The position numbers and the translations under genes were made by a program. Below are positions 39,249 through 48,250 of a stretch of 64,000 bases of DNA, in pieces. The notes beneath the pieces are model-generated. The model made no database searches. It was not told where the DNA came from and saw nothing but the letters and a program-made list of their open reading frames with translations. Within the stretch, counting starts at the first letter, position 1. Each line of letters starts with the position of its first letter. Origin of the DNA: Psychrobacter cibarius (GTDB lineage: Bacteria; Pseudomonadota; Gammaproteobacteria; Pseudomonadales; Moraxellaceae); the NCBI GenBank assembly GCA_030686115.1, contig CP131612.1, positions 992,001-1,056,000 of the forward strand. The letters are read 5' to 3'.

Positions 39249-39767
39249 GTAAATAATCCGTTTTATATTTGGCAAATTAGAGGCAAAAGACAAACAAGAG
39301 TCAAAATTGACCCAAAAGGTGCAGTGATATTTTGCTTATAGTAACGCCTTTATAATAAAAAGTAACGCTAGTTTCTGTCAGTTGGAAAATTATTACTTTA
39401 CAATTTGGTAATCAACAAGGACACAGATATTTATGACTGGCGATGCCTTAGTATGAGATGACATCTCTTTTAACGATAAGGCAGTATAGAGGTTGACTCG
39501 CTAAGTCGAAGTTAGGAAAAGCCAAGGTTACTAGCAGTTATGACCGTTGCAGAGGCTTTGCGTAACATTGAGTGTCAAATACGTAGTACAGTAGGCAAAA
39601 ATATGTAAAATCGCTTGCGCTCCTTATGCTGCCTTGATATAAAGACGATAACAAAGCGAAACCTGTTAATACGCCAGTCAGGCAGTTTTTATTGCTTAAA
39701 TGCTATGAGAGCGTTACAATGCTTGGCGTGAGCGTTTATTATCCCCCTTAAACTTGAAGGAAATTTT
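39249..39767. other. Intergenic region upstream of hup
   Basis: A divergent region of about 520 bp between the UbiJ-like gene and hup. No gene or strong repeat is seen; it should hold both promoters. Confidence 0.5.
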
Positions 39768-40040
39768 ATGAATAAGTCAGAATTAATTGATAGCATCGCA
39801 GACAAAAGTGGCCTAAACAAAACCCAAGCTGGCGATGCATTGAATGCTGTTATGGAAAGTGTTGGTGAAGCGCTAGAAGCTGGCGATAGCATCTCATTGG
39901 TTGGTTTTGGTACTTTCAGCGTAAAAGACCGTAAAGCACGTACTGGCCGTAATCCTAAGACGGGTGAAGAGCTTAGCATTCCAGCAAGTAAGGTACCAAG
40001 CTTTAAAGCGGGTAAAAACTTAAAAGAGCGTTTAAACTAA
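39768..40040 (+). CDS. hupB: DNA-binding protein HU
   Basis: HU is a nucleoid DNA-bending protein. The DNABII signature [23 protein letters not shown] and end [15 protein letters not shown] are typical of HU rather than IHF. AAGGA lies about 7 bases before the ATG. The 90-aa length is standard. hup followed by ppiD is also the E. coli order (hupB-ppiD). Confidence 0.97.
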   Translation: MNKSELIDSIADKSGLNKTQAGDALNAVMESVGEALEAGDSISLVGFGTFSVKDRKARTGRNPKTGEELSIPASKVPSFKAGKNLKERLN

Positions 40041-40423
40041 GCCGTTTTATTAAAAACGGATGCTGTATAACGACGTGATATACGAACGAACACAGCGTTT
40101 ACTTAGTAAAACACTATATGGTTTATAGCATGGCTGAAAAGTCATAATATGAATCATAAGAAAGCACCTAAATATTAGGTGCTTTTTTTATCGCTATAGT
40201 TTGTATCATACCACGTGAATATTTTGAGTCTGCATCAAAAATCACGTATCATAGGGCGCGCGATAGATGCGTTGTTTAAATAAGGCTGTTTTACTCAGTC
40301 TTGTTGTTCTATATCAAATTCACACGTTCTTATTCTTACCATTGCCTGCTTAGATAGCATTGATATTAATAGTAATATTACAATGGTTTTTCATCAATAT
40401 AGGTTTATAAAGCAGAGATAACT
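40041..40423. other. Intergenic region hup-ppiD
   Basis: Contains the hup terminator at 40161-40188 and then the leader of the ppiD-like gene. No gene is seen. Confidence 0.6.
40161..40188 (+). terminator. Intrinsic terminator after hup
   Basis: A 10-bp stem AAAGCACCTA/TAGGTGCTTT with a 5-base loop is followed by seven T. Confidence 0.95.
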
Positions 40424-42298
40424 ATGGATAAATTGCGCGATTTCTTAAAAAGCTGGCCAGGTCGCATTTTATTGATTTTATGCCTATCGCCGCTCGCTCT
40501 ATTGGGTGTCGAAAGCTATTTTGGAGGCGGGGTCGATCCCAACCAAGTCGCTCAGGTGGGTGAAGCAAGCGTAGGGTTGTCCGAGTATCAGACTGCCGTA
40601 AATAACCGTCGTACTGAAATACTAGAACAAGTTGATGATGCCAGTCTATTAAATGAAGATGTGTTGCACGAGCAGGTGCTCAAAGGTCTCATTGATCGTA
40701 CGCTACTGGAGCAGCAAGCGGGCAAGCTTGGTATGACAGTCTCTGATGACACGATTAATCGTTTATTGCGTGAAGAAGAAATTTTTAAGGACGCAGAAGG
40801 CAATTTTTCTAACGACCAATTCTCAAACTTCTTGCGCCAGCGCGGCATGACCAAAGATCAGCTATTTGCTGAGTTTCGTAACCAGTTAAGCCTCGACCAA
40901 CTCAATGCCAGTATTGTTGGCACGGCAGTATATCCGATGCAAGCGGTCAGTCAATTGATTGACTTACAACTTGAGTCGCGCAATATCTGGCTGCATCGAT
41001 TTAATTGGCAAGACTATGCAGATCAGGTCAAGTTAAGCAAAGGCGATATACAAGCCTATTATGATGCCAATAAAGACACGCTAAAAAGTGCGGCGATGGT
41101 GGATTTGGCATATTTGCAATTAAGTCCTAAAACCATTCAAGTGAATGAGGTTGCGGAAGAAGATTTGCAGCAGCAATATGAAGCTTATAAGCAAGGGCTA
41201 GCGGTCGTCGATGAACGTAAAATCAGTCAAATCCTATTAACGGGTAAAGACGCGAAGACCAGAGCGGCCAAAATCAAAGCTCGCTTGGATAAAGGTGAGT
41301 CTTTTGCGGCATTGGCTAAAACCGAGTCAGATGATCCATCAGGAGCAACAGGTGGCGATATTGGTACCTTTAATCCCTCTGTGTTTGGTAATGATGCCGC
41401 AGCGGTTGAGCAGGCTTTAGAAGGCTTAAGTGTGGGTGATGTAACAGCACCTATTAAGACTAGCTTTGGCTACCAGATATTTACCGTAACCGAAGATAAC
41501 GGTAGTAAAATCCCAAGCCTAGAAAGCATGCGTGCAGAGCTGACAGCAAAAGCCAAAGAATATAAGCGTCAAGAAATCTATGCAGATAAAGTGACAGCGA
41601 TTAATGACTTGGCAGCAGATGGCTTCAGTATTGAAGACATCGCTCAGCAAGAGAACGTAACGCTAAAACGTATCAAGGATTATCGTAAAGAAAACAACAA
41701 ATCGGAGTTATCACAACCAGCAGTGATTAAGCAGGCTTTTGATGAGTTTACGATTCAAGATCAGGCAGTAACCGCAGGTATCGAAGTTGGTAACGGGACA
41801 GTATGGGTGCAACCAAGCAACTATCGTCCTACGAAAACGCTTAGCTTAGCTGCTGCTACACCAAAAATTACTCAGATATTACGTCAAGAAAAGGCCACGG
41901 CATTGGCGTTAAAAGAGGCGAAGAAACTAGCCGCTGGTATTAAAACGCCTGCTGATATCAATAAACAGCCAGTACGTTTTCAATCATTAGGTGAAGTGAA
42001 TCGCCAAACCACTCTATTGACAGAGAAAGAACGCGGATTGGCCTTTAGTCAGCAAGCAGCTAATAATGGCGTCGTTGCTATTGCCAGTGAGACTGAGATG
42101 GGCGCGACTTTGTTGGTCGGTGATCGTATTAAAACAGAGGAGCAGTCGCCATTATCTGATGTGCAAAGAGCACAAACGGCTGCCATCATTCGTGATAACT
42201 TGGGGCAAGATCAGCTACAAGATTACTTGGATTATCTCCGCTTGGTATATAAAGTTGAAATTAATGACGCCAATATAGCAAATGCGCAAGGGCGTTAG
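40424..42298 (+). CDS. ppiD: Periplasmic folding chaperone PpiD (SurA/parvulin type)
   Basis: A single N-terminal membrane anchor (about 13-30, ILLILCLSPLALLGVESYF) is followed by a SurA-like N-domain (QVLKGLIDRTLLEQQAGKLGMTVSDDTI). A parvulin prolyl isomerase domain lies at about 258-355 (ERKISQILLTG, FAALAKTESDDPSGATGGDIGTF, VTAPIKTSFGYQIFTV). That is the PpiD layout, an inner-membrane chaperone at the Sec translocon. The 624-aa length matches E. coli (623). Its place after hup supports the call. Confidence 0.95.
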   Translation: MDKLRDFLKSWPGRILLILCLSPLALLGVESYFGGGVDPNQVAQVGEASVGLSEYQTAVNNRRTEILEQVDDASLLNEDVLHEQVLKGLIDRTLLEQQAGKLGMTVSDDTINRLLREEEIFKDAEGNFSNDQFSNFLRQRGMTKDQLFAEFRNQLSLDQLNASIVGTAVYPMQAVSQLIDLQLESRNIWLHRFNWQDYADQVKLSKGDIQAYYDANKDTLKSAAMVDLAYLQLSPKTIQVNEVAEEDLQQQYEAYKQGLAVVDERKISQILLTGKDAKTRAAKIKARLDKGESFAALAKTESDDPSGATGGDIGTFNPSVFGNDAAAVEQALEGLSVGDVTAPIKTSFGYQIFTVTEDNGSKIPSLESMRAELTAKAKEYKRQEIYADKVTAINDLAADGFSIEDIAQQENVTLKRIKDYRKENNKSELSQPAVIKQAFDEFTIQDQAVTAGIEVGNGTVWVQPSNYRPTKTLSLAAATPKITQILRQEKATALALKEAKKLAAGIKTPADINKQPVRFQSLGEVNRQTTLLTEKERGLAFSQQAANNGVVAIASETEMGATLLVGDRIKTEEQSPLSDVQRAQTAAIIRDNLGQDQLQDYLDYLRLVYKVEINDANIANAQGR

Positions 42299-42374
42299 AA
42301 ATAAAACGGTTAAAGCAAACTTGAGATACTTACTTAGTCATTCGTTCTAAATAATCTTCTCAAGTTTTAAGCAT

Positions 42375-42404
42375 AAAAAAGCCACTGTCTACAGTGGCTT
42401 TTTT
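42375..42404. terminator. Bidirectional terminator between ppiD and purH
   Basis: A 13-bp stem AAAAAAGCCACTG/CAGTGGCTTTTTT with a 4-base loop carries T runs on both strands and lies between convergent genes. Confidence 0.95.
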
Positions 42405-42500
42405 AATGAGTATTATTGTTATCATAAAGATTTAGCATTAATGGCGATACGAAATTCAATACTGCTATCAATGCTACTATTCAAAGTGATACGGAACAAT

Positions 42501-44081
42501 TTAATGGCGGAAATGACGCATACCAGTGAATACCATCGCGATGCCATGCTCATTTGCCGCAGCGATGGTTTCATCATCACGCATAGACCCACCTGGCTGG
42601 ATAATAGCAGCAATACCGACTTGGGCAGCGTTATCGATGCCATCACGGAACGGGAAGAAGGCATCTGATGCCATAACAGCACCTTCAGTAGCCAATCCAG
42701 CGTGCTCAGCTTTGATAGCAGCGATACGCGCTGAGTTGACACGGCTCATTTGACCAGCGCCAACACCGATAGTACGCTGACCTTTGGCATAAACAATTGC
42801 ATTAGATTTGACGTATTTTGCTACATTCCAGCTGAATAATAGATCGGCGATTTGCGCTTCCGTTGGTTGTACATCAGTGACAATCTTTAAGTCATTGGCT
42901 GTAATCAAACCAAGATCTTGCTCTTGTACTAGCAGGCCACCGTTGACGCGCTTGTAGTCAAGCTGACTATCGCGTTGATCTGGCGCTGGCAGTTCGCCGC
43001 ACACCAATACACGGACATTTTTCTTAGCAGCTGTCGCTTCAAGCACACCATTTTCGATGCTTGGTGCAATAATAACCTCTACAAACTGATTGTCGATAAT
43101 GGCTTTAGCCGCTGCCAACGTCAATGGGCGGTTAAAAGCAATAATGCCGCCAAAAGAAGACTCAGGGTCAGTACTAAAGGCAGTGTTATAAGCGGTTACT
43201 TGATCGTTATCCACAGCGACACCGCAAGGATTGGCATGCTTAACGATAACGCAAGCAGGGGCGCTAAAGGCTTTCACACACTCAAGAGCAGCATCAGTAT
43301 CGGCGATATTGTTATAAGACAGCGCCTTGCCTTGCAGTTGCTTAGCAGTCGCTATAGAGGCCTGTTGGCTTTTTAGCGGATGGTTTTCTGTATAAAAAGC
43401 GGCGTTTTGATGTGGGTTTTCGCCGTAGCGTAGATCCTGTGCTTTTTCGAGCTGCACATTAAATGTACGTGAGAAATTCTCAGGTTGCTGGCCTTCATTG
43501 ACACGGCTACCTAAGAAATTGGCAATCATTCCGTCGTACTGTGCAGTATGCTCAAAAGCCTTAACCGCTAAGTCATAGCGCAAAGCAGGTGTCAGCTCGG
43601 TGCCATCACCTAAAGCGGCAAGTATGCGCTCATAATCTGCTGGATCAGTCACGATACCCACATGAGCGTGGTTTTTCGCCGCAGAACGCACCATCGTAGG
43701 ACCACCGATGTCGATGTTTTCGATAGCATCGTTCATGGTGACATCCGCACGAGCAATAGTTTCAGCAAACGGATATAAATTCACGACAACCAAATCAATA
43801 CGCTCAATCGCGTGCTCACTCATGACGGCATCGTCTGTACCACGGCGTCCTAAGATGCCACCATGAATTTTAGGATGTAGCGTTTTGACACGGCCATCCA
43901 TCATTTCAGGGAAACCTGTGTAATCGGATACTTCGGTCACAGCAACATTGTTTTCTGTGAGTAAACGATAAGTACCGCCAGTAGACAGTAAGCCAAAGCC
44001 TGACTTAATAAGGCCTTGCGCAAATTCAACGATATTAGATTTATCAGAGACTGACAATAGAGCAAGTGGGGTTGTACTCAT
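42501..44081 (-). CDS. purH: Bifunctional AICAR transformylase/IMP cyclohydrolase
   Basis: PurH carries out the last two steps to IMP. The N-terminal MGS-like IMP cyclohydrolase domain begins [19 protein letters not shown] with LLSTGGTYR and [24 protein letters not shown]. The transformylase domain carries the [10 protein letters not shown] motif with its catalytic His, and SGYE-like blocks follow. Start ATG 44081 gives 526 aa, close to E. coli (529); the longer frame is non-coding leader. A terminator-like hairpin lies just before it. Confidence 0.97.
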   Translation of the reverse strand: MSTTPLALLSVSDKSNIVEFAQGLIKSGFGLLSTGGTYRLLTENNVAVTEVSDYTGFPEMMDGRVKTLHPKIHGGILGRRGTDDAVMSEHAIERIDLVVVNLYPFAETIARADVTMNDAIENIDIGGPTMVRSAAKNHAHVGIVTDPADYERILAALGDGTELTPALRYDLAVKAFEHTAQYDGMIANFLGSRVNEGQQPENFSRTFNVQLEKAQDLRYGENPHQNAAFYTENHPLKSQQASIATAKQLQGKALSYNNIADTDAALECVKAFSAPACVIVKHANPCGVAVDNDQVTAYNTAFSTDPESSFGGIIAFNRPLTLAAAKAIIDNQFVEVIIAPSIENGVLEATAAKKNVRVLVCGELPAPDQRDSQLDYKRVNGGLLVQEQDLGLITANDLKIVTDVQPTEAQIADLLFSWNVAKYVKSNAIVYAKGQRTIGVGAGQMSRVNSARIAAIKAEHAGLATEGAVMASDAFFPFRDGIDNAAQVGIAAIIQPGGSMRDDETIAAANEHGIAMVFTGMRHFRH

Positions 44082-44094
44082 AAGAAAATTTCCA

Positions 44095-44122
44095 TAAAAA
44101 AAGCCTGACGTAAACGTCTGGC
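44095..44122 (-). terminator. Terminator of fis, located directly upstream of purH
   Basis: On the minus strand the stem GCCAGACG/CGTCAGGC (one A-A mismatch, TTTA loop) is followed by seven T, which end about 14 bases before the purH ATG. It ends the fis transcript or acts as an attenuator for purH. Confidence 0.75.
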
Positions 44123-44233
44123 AAGGTAACAATGACAATTTTTGCAGACATATCATGGTGGATAGCGTCAATAACGTTAAATTGCCATACATAATGATTG
44201 GTAATAAAGACAGAGAAATGCATATAGCAGATG

Positions 44234-44593
44234 CTACATTAAGTCATAAGTTTTGAGTTTTTTGCGTAAAGTGCCACGATTCAGACCTAAGATTTGTGCA
44301 CACTTGGTTTGATTGCCTCGCGTTTTTTCAAGGACAACCGATAATAGTGGCTCTTCAACTTGTTTTAAAATAAGCTCATACAAGTCGGTCGGCATCTCAT
44401 CGCCTAGCATCGCGAAGTACTGTCGTACCACACGCTCCACATGTACGCGCAGTGGTTCATGACGCTGGCTCGCATCGCTGTCTAATGAGGAGTCAACATG
44501 ACGAGTTGAATGATGGTTAGCTGTACTATAATCGGCAGGATGCTCAGAGCTTGTGGCAAAATGATTGGCATTATGCTGTGCATGAGGTGCCAT
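44234..44593 (-). CDS. fis: Nucleoid protein Fis
   Basis: Fis is a DNA-bending regulator of rRNA operons and growth phase. The C-terminal part matches closely: [32 protein letters not shown] and the helix-turn-helix [26 protein letters not shown]. It is 119 aa against 98 in E. coli, because of a His/Ser-rich N-terminal extension of about 45 residues. AAGGA lies 10 bases before the ATG. dusB, its usual upstream partner, is missing here. Confidence 0.95.
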   Translation of the reverse strand: MAPHAQHNANHFATSSEHPADYSTANHHSTRHVDSSLDSDASQRHEPLRVHVERVVRQYFAMLGDEMPTDLYELILKQVEEPLLSVVLEKTRGNQTKCAQILGLNRGTLRKKLKTYDLM

Positions 44594-44867
44594 AAGATAA
44601 TGTCCTTGGGATTGGAAAGAGTCAAACCATAAGATATTAGGGTATTATATCAAATTAATATCGTTTAGCGCTGACAGATTAACCTTATATTGGCAGCAGT
44701 ATGACTAGGGTATATGCTTACTATTATAACATTGCCACAAAATATAACTGGCTGGGTCGCACTTGCATCACTATTGAACTTGCGACTTGCCTATGTTTTT
44801 CTGACGGCTGAAGTTTTAAGAGACGAGGTTGTTTATAGAAACAGCTATTTTGTTAGTAATTATCCAC

Positions 44868-46160
44868 TCAATACAGAGGACTTATAGTCACTTCTCGAAT
44901 TTGTCTATTAGCAACAGGGATGGTAAATAATATGTTTCGACTACTGTTCGCCGCTAATTGGCTTTGCTTGCTTAATAGATAATCAGCTGGCGTGGCGATG
45001 AATTCTCCAATCATATCATTTGCGCCGTATACGCTGACTTTAACATTCGGATACAGCTGTGCTTTGGCACTTTGATTGTTTAATGTGGCACTGACATCGC
45101 TCGACTTTCCATCCATCTTAATCTTACTCGATTTATGATTAAGGTTAGTAATCGTAAATGCTGTTAGATCGGCACTAGGTAAACTACAGGCAGCGACTGC
45201 ACATACTGATTGTAAGCGCTCTGCATGCACTGGGTTTTTCATCAAAGTTTCTAGATTAAAAATGACGTATTGAGCAAAAAGTAGCAGTGCTAATACTAAG
45301 CATCCTAGCGTCCATAGTAAGGATGCGATAGAACGTCTCTGCGGCGTAGGTGTAAACTTTGCTTGTGCTTTTCTCACACGCTCTTCGGAGGTTAACGCTT
45401 CATCTTTCAATGGTACACCCATATCGAGCAATAGTTGTGATAAGTCGGTATCGTCTTGTCGAACCTCTTCGCTTTTATTTTGTTCTTTTAGGAGTTTTTC
45501 GAGCCAAGAATTGTCCGCAGTATCATCCACATTGGCATGAATATCATTAGCGGCTGCTGAACTAAGCGCTATTTGTGCTGATGAGGAATTTTCTGTTGTA
45601 GCATCAGATGATACTTTCACTGATGACCCGTTGTTTTTATCTGTTTTTTTAGAGAGGTTACTTGTTGGTTGGTTGTCTGCTGTAGAAGTATAACTGCTAT
45701 TGTTCATATTGCTGGCTTGAGTCAGCCAAGCATCCATACTATCTAGAGAATCATACTCTAAAACACTTTCTTCTGGTTCATCGCTATCCATATCATCATA
45801 GATTAAGCCGTCATGAATCAAATCATCCTCAATTAAAGTATCAGATGAAACATTTTTTGAATGTGGAGGAGTGAGTGGTGACTTAGCAGTGCCTGCTGCA
45901 TGTTGATTTTTATTATGATTGTCAGCGGTTTGTGTAGAATGTCTATTTGAATCGGCTGTCGTATTGGTGTCAGTCGTTGTATTTTCTTGAATCGCGGAAG
46001 TACTGACAGCATCGGCAGTGAGGATAAGATGTTTATTGACCAAAAAACTCTGTTGGCATTGATCACAGCTAACAGTGGCGTTTACTTTATTCAACTGTGT
46101 TTGCTGTATTTTAAAGCAAGCTTGGCAATGAGGGCACTGAGTTTTTATGGGCGTGGTCAT
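44868..46160 (-). CDS. Zinc-ribbon and DUF3426 domain protein
   Basis: An N-terminal MJ0042-type zinc ribbon uses Cys9, Cys12, Cys32 and Cys35 (CPHCQ, CDQC). A long disordered Ser/Asn/Asp-rich region of about 220 residues follows, then one membrane segment near 275-300 (SLLWTLGCLVLALLLFAQYVI) and a C-terminal DUF3426 domain ending in IPVANRQIREVTISPLY. Function of the family is unknown; it is common in beta- and gammaproteobacteria near prmA. The ribbon should be cytoplasmic and the DUF3426 part periplasmic. It lies between prmA and fis. Confidence 0.88.
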   Translation of the reverse strand: MTTPIKTQCPHCQACFKIQQTQLNKVNATVSCDQCQQSFLVNKHLILTADAVSTSAIQENTTTDTNTTADSNRHSTQTADNHNKNQHAAGTAKSPLTPPHSKNVSSDTLIEDDLIHDGLIYDDMDSDEPEESVLEYDSLDSMDAWLTQASNMNNSSYTSTADNQPTSNLSKKTDKNNGSSVKVSSDATTENSSSAQIALSSAAANDIHANVDDTADNSWLEKLLKEQNKSEEVRQDDTDLSQLLLDMGVPLKDEALTSEERVRKAQAKFTPTPQRRSIASLLWTLGCLVLALLLFAQYVIFNLETLMKNPVHAERLQSVCAVAACSLPSADLTAFTITNLNHKSSKIKMDGKSSDVSATLNNQSAKAQLYPNVKVSVYGANDMIGEFIATPADYLLSKQSQLAANSSRNILFTIPVANRQIREVTISPLY

Positions 46161-46293
46161 AGGGTCGAATCCAAAAAATTATGGTTATCAATACCGCTTA
46201 GCCACTCGCTAATAGTTGCCTATAGTGCTAATACTGCCTTTCGTATCAGCTTTAAATATTAGCTGTAAATGTCCATAAATCATGAGTAAGGAC

Positions 46294-46330
46294 AGAGTGG
46301 CGTCAAATGCATGACATTTGACTGCCCTCT
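46294..46330. repeat. Hairpin downstream of prmA
   Basis: GTCAAATG/CATTTGAC arms (46302-46309, 46315-46322) with a 5-base loop, extended by imperfect outer pairs, lie 35 bases after prmA. No T tract follows. Confidence 0.45.
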
Positions 46331-46356
46331 ATCGTAACAGATGTAATTAAATGTTG

Positions 46357-47283
46357 CTAGCCTGTAAATGTACCAGATAAACGCTGCCAATGTTGGTCTT
46401 CTTGCGCTGTAAAAGCATGCTTTGCATCAAGCGCAAAATAAGGTTGATAAGCCGCCGTTACTTGTTCGGTTTGTGACTCTATTAGACCGGCCAAGACAAT
46501 GCGACCTTTTGGTGCGATTAAGGTGGCGAAGTAAGGCGCTAAGCCAATGAGCGGCTTGGCTAGAATGTTTGCAACGATTACGTCTACAGGTAACACATCA
46601 TTTTGTGCACAGTAGTCAGTGAAGTCTTCTGGTAAAAACGCTTGCAGGCGATCCCCAACGTGATTGCGTGCGGCATTTTGATTGGTTGCCAGCACTGCTT
46701 GTGGGTCGATATCGACAGCATACACGTGGCGTGCACCTAATAACAAAGCAGCGATGCCTAAAATACCTGAACCGCAACCATAATCAATCACCACTTTGTC
46801 TTTTAGATCTTGTTCTGTTAACCAGTCAAGACATAAGCGGGTAGTGGCATGATAGCCTGTACCAAAGGCTAGACCAGGATCCATAATAATGTTAGTCGCC
46901 TCAGGATTGGGCGGCGTCAGCCAGTTGGGTACAATCCATAAATTATTGGCACATTCGATAGGATGGTAATTGCTCATCCATTCGCGCTCCCAATCTTTAT
47001 CATCGACAGCCGTGAGCCAGATACGAGTGGCTTGCACTTGTGCTGCGATTTCATGACTGAGCTGCTCGACCGCCTGACGACTGCCAGCATCGGTGGTCGC
47101 ATCAAATAGCCCTGTCAAGATAACTTCATCCCATAGCGGTGATTCACCAGGTAAGGGCTCAAATAAAGGCTGGTCACCTGCGTCGTCTAAGGCGATGGAT
47201 AATGCACCTGCTTCTAGGAGCAGTGCCTCAGCCAAATCGACGTTTGCTTTTTCACATTGTAAATGCAGTTGTTGCCATGCCAT
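46357..47283 (-). CDS. prmA: Ribosomal protein L11 methyltransferase
   Basis: PrmA trimethylates lysines and the N-terminus of L11. The SAM-binding motif VIDYGCGSGILGIAALLLGA, GLAFGTGYHATTRLCLDWL and VIVANILAKPLIGLAP are characteristic. Start ATG 47283 with TAAGG 10 bases upstream gives 308 aa, slightly longer than E. coli (293). The longer frame runs through the upstream terminator and is not used. Confidence 0.96.
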   Translation of the reverse strand: MAWQQLHLQCEKANVDLAEALLLEAGALSIALDDAGDQPLFEPLPGESPLWDEVILTGLFDATTDAGSRQAVEQLSHEIAAQVQATRIWLTAVDDKDWEREWMSNYHPIECANNLWIVPNWLTPPNPEATNIIMDPGLAFGTGYHATTRLCLDWLTEQDLKDKVVIDYGCGSGILGIAALLLGARHVYAVDIDPQAVLATNQNAARNHVGDRLQAFLPEDFTDYCAQNDVLPVDVIVANILAKPLIGLAPYFATLIAPKGRIVLAGLIESQTEQVTAAYQPYFALDAKHAFTAQEDQHWQRLSGTFTG

Positions 47284-47342
47284 AACGATAACCTTAATTA
47301 AAAATAAATGTCTATTTTGGATAAATGATACGTGTGCAGAAT

Positions 47343-47390
47343 ATAAAAAGTGAATAGATACCAAGTTTATCACTTGGTATCTATTCACTT
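47343..47390 (-). terminator. Strong terminator after the TPR lipoprotein gene
   Basis: A perfect 18-bp stem (47348-47365 with 47373-47390) and 7-base loop are followed on the minus strand by TTTTTATATT. It ends the mrcB-TPR transcript. Confidence 0.93.
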
Positions 47391-47405
47391 CGCTATGTCT
47401 TGATA

Positions 47406-48215
47406 TTAGCGTAAGGCTTGCTTCGCTTCACTGATGACGCGAGCGTTGCCTTGGGCTTGTCCTGATTGCAAAATAATTTGCCACAGCGCGCGGCGACGAC
47501 TGGTATCTTGAGAAACACTCAGACCACGGCGTGCCATAGCTTCTGCCTTGCGCGGCTGGTTCTTTTTTAATGCCACTTGTGCCAAATAGAAATACACCGC
47601 AGAAGATTTAGGTGCTAGGCGCTGTGCACGGGTAAAGCTGTTTTCAGCATTGGTCAGTTTGCCAGCTTTTAGTTGACTGATACCTGCTTGCATCAAATTG
47701 CGAAATGCTGGCAAGTTGCTATTGTTGGTGGTAGCTTGCTGTGTCCGTTGCTGCGAGTTTTTTCTTGCCTGTTCTAGCAATTCGTTGTGTGACGGTGCTG
47801 ACGGCTCAGAGATGATGTAGTCATCACGCGAAGGGATGATAATAACTGGATCAGGTTGGGTCAACACAGGATTAGATGGTGTAAATACAGGCGTCTCTTG
47901 AGTCAATGGATTGGTTGATTCGGCTGGTTCATAGGAGTTATAAGGCTCAATGGGGTAGTCATCCTCGTCCTCTGTTCTGACAATGGGCGTTTGCGTCACA
48001 GTCGCTATGGGGGCTTTAGCTGTCTGCGATGATGGCAGCGTTTGAGTCGGTACGGTTTTCATAGCGGTAGATGCAGTCGGCGCAGTCTGGCAAGCGCTCA
48101 AACTCAACATGCCAGCTAGAGCACTGACTGCCAGCATCGTATTGGCTGGCTTGATTTTGATAGACCGCGTTATGACGGCTGACCTAGCTGATACAGTTTG
48201 CTTGAGAGATAACAT
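47406..48215 (-). CDS. TPR-repeat lipoprotein downstream of mrcB
   Basis: The lipobox LSAC places the lipid-modified Cys at 42 from the chosen start (or 16 from the internal Met27). A Pro/Thr-rich spacer of about 120 residues follows, then TPR-like helices (LKAGKLTNAENSFTRAQRLAPKSSAVYFYLAQVALKKNQPRKAEAMARRGL). It is 269 aa. AAGG 10 bases upstream supports ATG 48215; an ATG at 48260 overlaps the mrcB stop but has no ribosome site. Being coupled to mrcB, it may be an outer-membrane partner of PBP1B, like LpoB in role but not in sequence; that is inference. Confidence 0.8.
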   Translation of the reverse strand: MLSLKQTVSARSAVITRSIKIKPANTMLAVSALAGMLSLSACQTAPTASTAMKTVPTQTLPSSQTAKAPIATVTQTPIVRTEDEDDYPIEPYNSYEPAESTNPLTQETPVFTPSNPVLTQPDPVIIIPSRDDYIISEPSAPSHNELLEQARKNSQQRTQQATTNNSNLPAFRNLMQAGISQLKAGKLTNAENSFTRAQRLAPKSSAVYFYLAQVALKKNQPRKAEAMARRGLSVSQDTSRRRALWQIILQSGQAQGNARVISEAKQALR

Positions 48216-48250
48216 TAAGTTGAGACCTTTTTTAAGTTTCACAAATAACT

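Noticed and set aside
42501..44192. Longer purH frame starting upstream of 44081
   Set aside because: The extra 37 codons run through the terminator-like hairpin and match no PurH sequence.
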